Origin: Firm-04 sp964479595
GTDB lineage: Bacteria > Bacillota > Clostridia > Oscillospirales > Ruminococcaceae
DNA: 12,162 bases
Assembly: GCA_964479595.1 (NCBI GenBank)
Contig: CAYZMU010000034.1
Coordinates: forward strand, 1 to 12,162
Direction: 5' to 3'
In this document: piece after piece, positions 5,886-12,162 of the stretch
Layout: each line of letters starts with the position of its first letter
How positions within the stretch are numbered: position 1 is the first letter of the stretch
The notes under the pieces: generated by a model
Databases searched by the model: none
What the model saw: only the letters and a program-made list of their open reading frames with translations
What the model was told of the DNA's origin: nothing
Made by a program: the position numbers and the translations under genes

Positions 5886-6879
5886 CGGGGAGAGAATCCC
5901 CATTCAGTCCATGCTCAATACCCGCTCGGACGACATTCCGGGAAGTGTCGCGCAGGCAAAGGCGCTCGAAAAGGCGGGCTGCGATATCATCCGCGCCGCC
6001 ATCCCCGACAAAGCGGCGGCAGCGCTCATTCCCGCGCTCAAAGAGGCGGTGGCGGTGCCCATCGTGGCGGATATTCACTTTGACTACCGGCTGGCGCTCG
6101 AGGCGGCGGACGCGGGGGTGGACAAAATCCGGATAAACCCGGGCAATATCGGAGACGCGGACAGAGTCAAGGCGGTCGCCAAAAAGTGCCGGCAGAAGGG
6201 CATTCCCATCCGTATCGGGGTAAACTCCGGCTCGCTTGAAAAGGAACTGCTCGCCAAATACGGCGGACCGACCCCGCAGGCGCTGACAGAGAGCGCGCTG
6301 CGGCAGGCGAAGATGCTCGAGGCGTTTGACTTTTCCGACATCGTCATCTCCATCAAGTCCTCAAATGTCGTAAATATGATAGCGTGCTACCGCCGTGTAC
6401 GCGAGGAGAGCGACTACCCGCTGCATCTGGGCGTGACGGAGGCGGGGACACAGCATATGGGCGTGCTGAAATCGGCGGTGGGCATCGGCTCGCTGCTGTG
6501 CGACGGCATCGGGGAGACCATCCGTGTTTCGCTGACGGCGGACCCGCTGCGGGAAGTCGCGGCGGCAAAGGATATCCTCAAGGTCTGCGGGAAGAGAAAG
6601 GGCGTGGAAATCATTTCCTGCCCCACCTGCGGGCGCACGCGCATTGACCTTATCGGGCTCGCGAACGCCGTGGAAGACGCGCTGAGAGACTGCGAAAAGG
6701 ACATCAAAGTCGCGGTCATGGGCTGTGTCGTCAACGGTCCGGGAGAAGCGCGGGAGGCGGACATCGGCATCGCGGGCGGGGAAAACTGCGCGGTGCTTTT
6801 CAAGGGCGGGGAAATCCTGCGCAAGGTTTCCGAGGACGAGATTCTCCCCGCGCTGCTGGACGAAATCGAAAGACTCTGA
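5842..6879 (+). CDS. ispG: 4-hydroxy-3-methylbut-2-enyl diphosphate synthase IspG (345 aa)
   Basis: IspG (GcpE) is the cytosolic [4Fe-4S] enzyme that converts methylerythritol cyclodiphosphate to HMBPP in the MEP route to isoprenoids, using two electrons from ferredoxin or flavodoxin. The N-terminal TIM-barrel shows IPIQSMLNT (20-28), VADIHFDYRLA (75-85) and KIRINPGNIG (95-104). The C-terminal cluster domain has Cys260 and Cys263 (CPTCGRT) and Cys295 (MGCVVNGPGEA), plus Glu302. These correspond to Cys270, Cys273, Cys305 and Glu312 of E. coli. The length is typical of the short bacterial form. The ATG follows GGAGAGGAGCGGGAAG and overlaps the upstream gene by 44 bp. gpsA starts 27 bp downstream. 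A ferredoxin gene lies about 1.1 kb downstream and may encode its electron donor. Confidence 0.96.
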   Translation: MRKVRPVKIGGLTLDGERIPIQSMLNTRSDDIPGSVAQAKALEKAGCDIIRAAIPDKAAAALIPALKEAVAVPIVADIHFDYRLALEAADAGVDKIRINPGNIGDADRVKAVAKKCRQKGIPIRIGVNSGSLEKELLAKYGGPTPQALTESALRQAKMLEAFDFSDIVISIKSSNVVNMIACYRRVREESDYPLHLGVTEAGTQHMGVLKSAVGIGSLLCDGIGETIRVSLTADPLREVAAAKDILKVCGKRKGVEIISCPTCGRTRIDLIGLANAVEDALRDCEKDIKVAVMGCVVNGPGEAREADIGIAGGENCAVLFKGGEILRKVSEDEILPALLDEIERL

Positions 6880-6906
6880 CTCCAAACAGAAAGGCAGGGC
6901 AAGATC

Positions 6907-7905
6907 ATGACTGATATCACCGTTTTGGGCGGCGGGTTCGGAACCGCCATCGCCGTCATGCTCGCGAAGAAGCCGGAACTGAACATCACGCTGTGGAGCG
7001 CGCTGGACGATGAAATTGAGGCCATGAAGCGCGACAGGGAACAGAAAGTGAAACTCCCCGGGGTGAAAATCCCAGAGAACGTCACGCTGACGAGCGATAT
7101 CGCCGCGCTGGAACACTGCAAGCTGGCGGTGTTCGCCATTCCGACCGCTTTCGTGCGGAACGTGCTGAGAACCGCGCGCGGACATCTGCGGGAAGGGACG
7201 GTCGTCTGCAATGCGGGGAAGGGCATTGAGGACCAGAGCCTCAAGCTTATGAGCGAGGTGTTTGAGGAGGAACTGCCGGGTCTCCCTTACGCGGTGCTGA
7301 CAGGGCCTTCCCACGCGGAGGAAGTCGGCAGGGGCATTCCCACGAGCGTGGTGACGGCGAGCAAAACCCCCGCCGCGGCGTATTTCGTGCAGGACATCTT
7401 CAGCTCCCCCACTTTCCGCGTCTACATCAACGACGACGTCACGGGCTGCGAGCTGGGCGGGGCGCTCAAGAATATCATCGCGCTCTGCGCGGGCATTTCC
7501 GACGGGCTGGGCTTCGGCGACAACACCAAGGCCATGCTCATGACCAGAGGGCTCCACGAAATCATCCGCCTCGGCGTCAGGGCGGGGAGCCGGCTCAACA
7601 CCTTCGCGGGGCTCGCGGGGGTCGGGGACTTAATCGTCACCTGCACGAGCATGCATTCCAGAAACCGCCGCGCGGGCATCCTCATCGGACAGGGCACGGA
7701 CCCGGAGGAGGCGGTGCGGCAGGTCGGGACAGTTGAGGGCTACGGCTGCTGCAGGGCCGCCTACGCGCTCGCCAGACGTCTGGATGTGGAGATGCCCATC
7801 ACGGAGGCGCTCTACGGGCTGCTCTTTGAGGGCAAGGACGCGCGGGAGACGGTCAAAAGACTTCTGGACCGGCCCAAAAAGCATGAATATGAGGAACTTG
7901 TATGA
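6907..7905 (+). CDS. gpsA: NAD(P)-dependent glycerol-3-phosphate dehydrogenase GpsA (332 aa)
   Basis: GpsA reduces dihydroxyacetone phosphate to sn-glycerol-3-phosphate, the backbone for membrane phospholipids, in the cytosol. The N-terminal Rossmann fold has the dinucleotide loop TVLGGGFGTA (5-13). Lys105 lies in NAGKGIE and TGPSHAEEV at 132-140. The catalytic Lys188 is in GALKNI. The C-terminal domain has LAGVGDLIVTCTS (236-248) followed by SRNRRAG. The C-terminus KKHEYEELV resembles that of clostridial GpsA proteins. The length is normal. The ribosome binding site (AAGGCAGGG) is modest. It closes the secG-rnr-ispG gene series; the promoter of the ferredoxin gene begins 17 bp after its stop, with no terminator in between. 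Confidence 0.96.
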   Translation: MTDITVLGGGFGTAIAVMLAKKPELNITLWSALDDEIEAMKRDREQKVKLPGVKIPENVTLTSDIAALEHCKLAVFAIPTAFVRNVLRTARGHLREGTVVCNAGKGIEDQSLKLMSEVFEEELPGLPYAVLTGPSHAEEVGRGIPTSVVTASKTPAAAYFVQDIFSSPTFRVYINDDVTGCELGGALKNIIALCAGISDGLGFGDNTKAMLMTRGLHEIIRLGVRAGSRLNTFAGLAGVGDLIVTCTSMHSRNRRAGILIGQGTDPEEAVRQVGTVEGYGCCRAAYALARRLDVEMPITEALYGLLFEGKDARETVKRLLDRPKKHEYEELV

Positions 7906-7922
7906 AAATTTCCGAAAAGGGC

Positions 7923-7950
7923 TTGCAATTTTCCCAAAATGTGATACAAT
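7923..7950 (+). promoter_or_regulatory. SigA-type promoter of the ferredoxin gene
   Basis: The -35 is TTGCAA (7923-7928), the spacer 16 bp and the -10 TACAAT (7945-7950), with TGA before the -10 as an extended -10. The upstream block AAAAGGGCTTGCAATTT (7915-7931) is identical to that at the secG promoter, and both have AAATGTG just before the -10. The start is predicted near 7957. The promoter begins only 17 bp after gpsA. Confidence 0.82.
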
Positions 7951-7995
7951 AGGAGTAACGGCAAACGTGCCGGAATAAGATAGGAGGGTTGAACC

Positions 7996-8166
7996 ATGGC
8001 ATACGCGATTAACGACGACTGCATTTCCTGCGGAGCCTGCGCGGAAGGCTGCCCCGCGGGCGCGATCTCCGAGGGTGACGGCAAGTACGTCATCGACGCG
8101 GACACCTGTGTGGACTGCGGCGCTTGCGCGGACACCTGCCCCGTAGGCGCTCCCAACCAGGCCTGA
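7996..8166 (+). CDS. 2[4Fe-4S] clostridial-type ferredoxin (56 aa)
   Basis: This small electron carrier is easily missed because of its length. The ATG at 7996 follows GGAGG (7983-7987). Two cluster motifs are complete: C9, C12, C15, C19 (CISCGACAEGCP) and C38, C41, C44, C48 (CVDCGACADTCP). Length and layout match the ferredoxin of Clostridium pasteurianum, including AISxGD, FVIDADTC-like and CPVGAP segments. It acts in the cytosol as a low-potential one-electron carrier for enzymes such as pyruvate:ferredoxin oxidoreductase, hydrogenase or IspG. Which partner applies is not shown here. It has its own promoter and is followed by a weak hairpin, so it may be mostly monocistronic with some read-through. 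Confidence 0.96.
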   Translation: MAYAINDDCISCGACAEGCPAGAISEGDGKYVIDADTCVDCGACADTCPVGAPNQA

Positions 8167-8193
8167 CAGCGCTTGAGGTTTGTGGGACTTTGG

Positions 8194-8217
8194 GCGGGCG
8201 GCTCTTTCACCGTCCGC
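8194..8217 (+). terminator. Possible weak terminator after the ferredoxin gene
   Basis: GCGGGCGG (8194-8201) can pair with CCGTCCGC (8210-8217): 8 bp with one G-U and an 8-nt loop. The stem is stable but is followed by TCTATTG rather than a true T-run, so termination would be partial. Downstream genes could be reached by read-through. Confidence 0.4.
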
Positions 8218-8263
8218 TCTATTGCTGTACAGAACCCGCGGCAGCGGGAGAAATGAGGATGCC

Positions 8264-8746
8264 ATGATCGACGCCGCCTACACCGCCCTCGCGCTGAAAA
8301 TCTACCGCACAGCGCAAAAGAACGCCGAAACCGCCGGGGAGAAAATGCCCTGTTCGGAGGCGCTCTTTGCCGCGCTGGACGCCATGGAACCCGGGGTCTG
8401 CGACTACGGGCTGCTGCGGGGGCTTGAAAACAGCGACTTTCTGGAGGCGGCGTTTCTGACGCTGCTGAGACGCCCCGCGGACGAAACGGCGAGAACGAAC
8501 TGGATGACGCGCGCGGAGCTGCCGCCTGAGGAGTTTCAGACGCAGCTGCTGCGCTCCGTGCTGCGCTCGGAGGAATACACGCACAGCGGCGTGACGCTTA
8601 TACACTGCCCGCTGCCCTTAAACGAGGACGCGCCGCGTACTGTGCGGGTGGCGGCGTACCCGGAGCGGCTGCTGGCCATTTACCGCAAAATGCCCGCGCC
8701 GCTCAAAACTATCGCCAAAAAGATCGCGGGAGGAAAGAGCGAATGA
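8264..8746 (+). CDS. DUF4214-domain protein (161 aa)
   Basis: The ATG at 8264 has GAGG five bases upstream. The N-terminal half is helical. Residues about 66-115 (FLEAAFLTLLRRPADE through LLRSVLRSEEY) match the DUF4214 pattern, a short helical module often found in proteins encoded next to or fused with glycosyltransferases and in extracellular proteins. Its biochemical role is not established. The C-terminal part (about 118-161) is basic and ends in Lys-rich PLKTIAKKIAGGK, perhaps contacting membrane or a partner. The stop overlaps the glycosyltransferase start (ATGA), so the two are probably made together and may act as partners. No signal peptide is seen. A longer reading from TTG at 8180 is rejected: it has no ribosome binding site and would translate the hairpin at 8194-8217. 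Confidence 0.82.
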   Translation: MIDAAYTALALKIYRTAQKNAETAGEKMPCSEALFAALDAMEPGVCDYGLLRGLENSDFLEAAFLTLLRRPADETARTNWMTRAELPPEEFQTQLLRSVLRSEEYTHSGVTLIHCPLPLNEDAPRTVRVAAYPERLLAIYRKMPAPLKTIAKKIAGGKSE

Positions 8747-11133
8747 ACGCGACACCGGTTTATATCGACCTCTCCAGACTCGCCATGACGACGTTTGTCT
8801 CGGGCATTCAGCGTGTGGCGCGGGAAATCGTCTCCCGCCTCTTAAAGGACGAAACGCTCGATGTAAAGCTGCTGCGCGCGGCGGACGACCGCTCGTTTGA
8901 AGTGTACGGCAGCCTTGATTTCAAGGACCCGCTCGCGACGCTGAGACCTGAGGATATGCGCGGAGGAGCGGTGTTTTTCGATATTGACAGCGCGTGGAAT
9001 ATGCCGATGCGCCGCTCGTGGCTTTTCCCCATCCTCAAGGCGCGCGGCGTAACCGTCATCAGCCATGTCTACGACCTCATCCCCGTGACCGCGCCGCAGT
9101 ATTTCTACTCCGAAACGGCGCGGCAGTTTCTGTCGTGGTGTTCGGCGGTGATAAACGGCTCGGACCGCGTCATCTGCAACGCCGAGGCGACCAGAGACAC
9201 GCTTTCGCGGCTCTGCGGGGAATGGGGTGTAAAAGCCCCGCGCTGCGATGTCGTGGCTCTGGGCGCGGACTTCCCCAAGGCGGGCAAGGGCTCAAAACCC
9301 GACGCGCGGCTGCTCGAGAAACTCCCCCGGCGGCGCTATGTGCTGATGGTAGGGACGATAGAACCCAGAAAGAACCACGCGCTGCTTCTGGAGGCGGCGG
9401 GAAAACTCTATGACCTCGGCATCCGCACGGTCTTCGCGGGGAGAATCGGCTGGAATATGGACGGCTTCCGCGAGAAGATGCAGTCGCACCCGCTCTGGGA
9501 AAAGGGGCTGTTCTTCGCGGAGGGGCCCAATGACGCGACCATCCACGAGCTTTACAAAAACGCGCTGTGCGTGGTCTTCCCGACGAAAGACGAGGGTTTC
9601 GGGCTGCCTGTGGTTGAGGCGTTTCTGCGCGGCACACCCGTGCTCTGCTCGGATATCCCGGTGCTGCGGGAAGTGGGCGGAACTTTGGCGCGCTACTTTG
9701 ACAACACCGACGCGGACGCGCTTGTAAAAGCCGTAAAGGAGCTTTCCGAGGACAAGGAAGGCTATGAGCGGCTGCTGGGGGAAATCAAGGCGTACCGCCC
9801 GAAGACATGGGAACAGACCGCCAAAGAGATGGGCAATATTCTGCGCAAAAGCGTCCTGCGCCCCGAAACCGTCCCCGAGCCGCGCGTGCCGGAGCTCATG
9901 GCGGTGCTGACGGCGCGGAACGAGGACCTTCTGCGCGCGCTGCCCTACTGGGACGCGCAGATGCCGTTTATCAAACGCGTGCTGGTCTGCTGCCCCGAAA
10001 GAAATGTCGCGGAACTCAAGGAACGCTGGCGGGGAAGGATAGAACTTTCGTTCTTTACCGATGAGGAGCTGCTCGGCGGGGAGGAACTGCCCCGCGACCA
10101 CACAACTCGCAATTTCTTTCTGCGCTGCCTTCTGATGAAAAAGGCGCCCCTTCCCGACTATTTTCTCATGAGCGACGACGACTGCCGCCCGATGACGCGA
10201 ATCAGCGGGGAAGACTTCGTGGAGGACGGGCGCATGAAGGGCTGCTACTACTACGACCTGAGGCACTGGAAGGGCACACAGGGCGCGTACACGTCCTTTG
10301 ACAAAAGCCTTTTCCGCACGCGGGATTTTCTGCTGAAAGAGGGGCTGCCCACACTCGCCTACTCCTCGCACCGCGCGCAGGTGATCTGCCGGCCGTTCTA
10401 TCTGGAAATGCTGAACGAATACCCGGGGATTGAGCACACGGGGCTTGACGAGTGGAGCAGCTATTTCAACTACGCGGTCGCGCGGCACCCGGAATGTTTC
10501 TCCGTGCGGCCCTATGACGTCGCGGGGTGGCCCGGCGCGTACACGGACTGGAACCTGGAAGTGTTCCCGGAGCGCTTCCTCTTTGAGAATTTCTATGACT
10601 CGCTCTATGACGGGGGCGGGCTGTACGAGGGGCTGAGCAGGACCTATGAGCCGGACACGTTCGCGCGGGAGAGCATGGAGAAAACCGCGCGCCGGCTGCG
10701 CGAGCTGCACAAACAAGAACGCTGCGGGGAATGGCTCGCCGCGTACCATGCTGTCTATCAGAGCCTGTATCACACGCCCCCGCAGATAGAGCTGTGCCGG
10801 AATGAGGAAGGCGGGTTCTGGATGCTGCCGGCGTGGACGGTCTTCCCGACAGACACGCTGATACGCTTTCCCGTTGAGATGGATAAGGCGTACAGCCATA
10901 GAGGGACTTTGACCGTCTCGGCGCGCAACGAGCACGGGCGCGCCATCGTGCCGGACACGGTCATAGATTTAGGCGCGCTGGACGCGGGGGTAAGCCCTGA
11001 ATGGGTCTTTCTTACGCCGAAGACGCCGCGCGCGGGAATGTTGACGGTCCTTTGGGAGGACGGCGGCGAGCACGTGACAGCCGACACGGTGATCCGGATT
11101 GTCGAGGGGAAAGGAGCGGCTTATGAGCCTTGA
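8743..11133 (+). CDS. Multidomain glycosyltransferase: GT4 domain plus second Stealth-like or GT-A-like domain (796 aa)
   Basis: Residues 1-370 are a GT4 (GT-B fold) glycosyltransferase. The visible motifs are the acceptor-side start YIDLSRLAMTTFVSGIQR, HVYDLIPV (108-115), VGTIEPRKNH (203-212), FAGRIGW and the donor-site E-x7-E in EGFGLPVVE (E284, E292), then GTPVLCSDIPVLREVGG. Residues about 384-600 form a second domain, with MAVLTARNED at its start, an acidic DYFLMSDDDC motif (472-481) and SSHRAQVICRPFYLEMLNEYP (begins 541). This order resembles Stealth sugar-phosphotransferases (acidic motif, then His-containing block), or a GT-A DxD enzyme. Residues about 690-790 look beta-rich and may bind glycan. 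There is no signal peptide or membrane helix, so it probably works at the cytosolic membrane face on surface polysaccharide. The start overlaps the DUF4214 gene stop, with GGGAGGAAA upstream. The first domain is secure; the second is inferred. Confidence 0.88.
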   Translation: MNATPVYIDLSRLAMTTFVSGIQRVAREIVSRLLKDETLDVKLLRAADDRSFEVYGSLDFKDPLATLRPEDMRGGAVFFDIDSAWNMPMRRSWLFPILKARGVTVISHVYDLIPVTAPQYFYSETARQFLSWCSAVINGSDRVICNAEATRDTLSRLCGEWGVKAPRCDVVALGADFPKAGKGSKPDARLLEKLPRRRYVLMVGTIEPRKNHALLLEAAGKLYDLGIRTVFAGRIGWNMDGFREKMQSHPLWEKGLFFAEGPNDATIHELYKNALCVVFPTKDEGFGLPVVEAFLRGTPVLCSDIPVLREVGGTLARYFDNTDADALVKAVKELSEDKEGYERLLGEIKAYRPKTWEQTAKEMGNILRKSVLRPETVPEPRVPELMAVLTARNEDLLRALPYWDAQMPFIKRVLVCCPERNVAELKERWRGRIELSFFTDEELLGGEELPRDHTTRNFFLRCLLMKKAPLPDYFLMSDDDCRPMTRISGEDFVEDGRMKGCYYYDLRHWKGTQGAYTSFDKSLFRTRDFLLKEGLPTLAYSSHRAQVICRPFYLEMLNEYPGIEHTGLDEWSSYFNYAVARHPECFSVRPYDVAGWPGAYTDWNLEVFPERFLFENFYDSLYDGGGLYEGLSRTYEPDTFARESMEKTARRLRELHKQERCGEWLAAYHAVYQSLYHTPPQIELCRNEEGGFWMLPAWTVFPTDTLIRFPVEMDKAYSHRGTLTVSARNEHGRAIVPDTVIDLGALDAGVSPEWVFLTPKTPRAGMLTVLWEDGGEHVTADTVIRIVEGKGAAYEP

Positions 11134-12100
11134 GGAATACCGCAAATTCGCGGAGGCGCAGGTCGGGGAGAATTTCGAGCGGCCCGCGCTGCTCTTTCAG
11201 ATGACCGAGGCGACTTCCAAGACAGGCGGGGTGTATATGCGCTTTACGCTGCGTGACGGGGTCTCCGAAATCACCGCGCTGATGTTCGACACCAATGCCG
11301 AGGCAATCGCGGCGGCGGGCGTGCGCGCGGGGGAAATCGTCACGGTGCGGCTCAAAGTCACCTCCTACCGCGGCTCCAGAAGTTTCGGGGTCTGCTCCAT
11401 CGCGCCTTGTAATGACCCTGCTGTCTCGCTGCGCGATTTTGTGAAGATGCCGCCCGTGGAAACAGGACAGATGTTTGACGAAATCCTCGCCATGATACAA
11501 AGTTCCGCGGACGATCTCGGGGGGAAATATACCCCGCTTTCGGAACTGACCGTACAGATCCTGCGCGACCACGAGCAGCCGTTTCTGAATTCCTCCGCTG
11601 CCATCGCCATGCACCACGCCATGCGCGGGGGGCTTATCTACCACACCTACCGCATGGTCAAGGCCGCAAGCGCCATCTTAGGGGTCTATACCTCTCTGGA
11701 CAGCGAACTGCTGCTTTGCGGCACGGCGCTGCACGATATCGGCAAAATCTGGGAATACAAGACCTCCGCAATCGGCAGCGCGGAGTACACCGAAAGCGGC
11801 GTGCTGTTCGGGCACCTCTATCTGGGCGCCTCCCTCATCAAAAAGTACGCCGACAAGGGCAACTACTGCCCCGACAAGGTGAAAATGCTCGTGCATCTGC
11901 TCCTTTCGCACCACGGCACGCAGGAGTGGGGCGCGGTTTCCTGTCCCGCCTGCGCGGAGGCGTACGCGCTGCACTACCTTGACCACCTCGACGTCATGGT
12001 CTACAAATGCGAGGAGGCCGCCGACACCCTCAAGCCCGGCGAGCTCACCGACAAGAAACCTTACGGCCTCGATAACCGCATCTACAAGCCCGACTTTTAA
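11123..12100 (+). CDS. yhaM: YhaM-family 3'-5' exoribonuclease (OB fold plus HD domain, 325 aa)
   Basis: YhaM of Bacillus subtilis is a metal-dependent 3'-5' exoribonuclease in RNA turnover. Residues about 15-95 form the N-terminal OB-fold nucleic-acid binding part. The HD domain follows: HHAMRGGLIYHTYRM (164-178), the metal-binding LHDIGK (His204, Asp205), GHLYLG (230-235), LLLSHHGTQEWG (259-270) and HYLDHLDV (284-291). The C-terminus LDNRIYKPDF and KPGELTD fit the family closely. The length is close to that of B. subtilis YhaM (about 314 aa). Cys274 and Cys277 (CPAC) lie where B. subtilis has no Cys pair. The ATG at 11123 has AAAGGAG upstream and overlaps the glycosyltransferase stop by 11 bp, suggesting co-transcription. 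The gene symbol is by similarity recalled from memory. Confidence 0.92.
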   Translation: MSLEEYRKFAEAQVGENFERPALLFQMTEATSKTGGVYMRFTLRDGVSEITALMFDTNAEAIAAAGVRAGEIVTVRLKVTSYRGSRSFGVCSIAPCNDPAVSLRDFVKMPPVETGQMFDEILAMIQSSADDLGGKYTPLSELTVQILRDHEQPFLNSSAAIAMHHAMRGGLIYHTYRMVKAASAILGVYTSLDSELLLCGTALHDIGKIWEYKTSAIGSAEYTESGVLFGHLYLGASLIKKYADKGNYCPDKVKMLVHLLLSHHGTQEWGAVSCPACAEAYALHYLDHLDVMVYKCEEAADTLKPGELTDKKPYGLDNRIYKPDF

Positions 12101-12162
12101 TCCCGCTTTTTACCGCCCGCTTTTTTCTGCCCGACCTTTGTTATCGGGGATAGTTATGTTGT
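12101..12162. other. Right-edge non-coding stretch; no firm terminator
   Basis: After the yhaM stop there is a direct repeat CCCGCTTTTT (12102-12111 and 12116-12125) and a short inverted repeat CCCGA/TCGGG (12130-12134 and 12144-12148). The T-runs are not preceded by a convincing stem, so a terminator is not claimed. Confidence 0.5.

Noticed and set aside
6361..7557. Long minus-strand open frame opposite ispG and gpsA
   Set aside because: It spans two well-recognised genes on the other strand, has no ribosome binding site of note and has a shadow-like composition.
8253..8267. Tiny frame ATG AGG ATG CCA TGA over the DUF4214 gene start
   Set aside because: Four codons only and no conservation evidence; it could influence initiation but cannot be supported.
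9292..10935. Long open frame (547 codons) on the minus strand opposite the glycosyltransferase
   Set aside because: It is antisense to a gene with clear family motifs. Its translation is Arg/His/Pro/Ala-rich without domains, a typical shadow in GC-rich coding DNA.
8743..11133. Possible frameshift joining two separate glycosyltransferase genes
   Set aside because: The frame is continuous over 796 codons and the linker (about 370-384) reads as a normal Pro/Glu-rich interdomain segment, so a true fusion is simpler.
12102..12148. Terminator after yhaM
   Set aside because: The T-runs lack a preceding GC stem, and the only inverted repeat (5 bp, 9-nt loop) is not followed by a T-run.

Overview
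The window reads as chromosomal DNA of a fairly GC-rich Gram-positive anaerobe, most likely a member of the class Clostridia (Oscillospiraceae/Ruminococcaceae-like; inferred from content, not proven). Supporting signs are strong AGGAGG-type ribosome binding sites, SigA-type promoters with extended -10 elements, the secG-rnr gene order common in Firmicutes, a 56-residue clostridial 2[4Fe-4S] ferredoxin, a YhaM-type exoribonuclease, the MEP-pathway enzyme IspG, and lipoproteins with Cys-rich or DUF5780-like modules typical of gut Clostridia.

Left part (1-2330, minus strand): a four-gene, tightly spaced operon read right to left from a consensus promoter (2302-2330). It encodes a lipoprotein with four 26-residue Cys/His repeats, a membrane protein with a zinc ribbon and a SHOCT tail, a 73-residue split zinc-ribbon protein with a Gly-rich hydrophobic core, and a Ser/Asp-rich lipoprotein with a Cys4 cluster and an EF-hand-like loop. 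The last gene runs off the left edge. All four are envelope-associated or Cys-rich and none has a known function; this is the accessory, least-explained part of the window.

Middle part (2536-7905, plus strand): a housekeeping gene series from an extended -10 promoter. It holds secG (protein export), rnr (RNase R), an uncharacterised four-helix membrane protein where smpB is often found, ispG (isoprenoid synthesis, Fe-S enzyme) and gpsA (glycerol-3-phosphate for phospholipids). The genes are close or overlapping and probably co-transcribed, with a possible attenuator-like hairpin pair between secG and rnr.

Right part (7923-12100, plus strand): a second promoter, very similar in sequence to the secG promoter, drives a ferredoxin gene missed by length cut-offs (7996-8166). 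After a weak hairpin come a DUF4214-domain protein, a 796-residue multidomain glycosyltransferase (GT4 domain plus a second, Stealth-like or GT-A-like domain and a beta-rich tail), and a YhaM-family 3'-5' exoribonuclease. The DUF4214/glycosyltransferase pair is translationally coupled and probably acts in surface glycan synthesis. Ferredoxin could supply electrons to IspG. No tRNA, rRNA, CRISPR array, insertion sequence or phage gene was seen.
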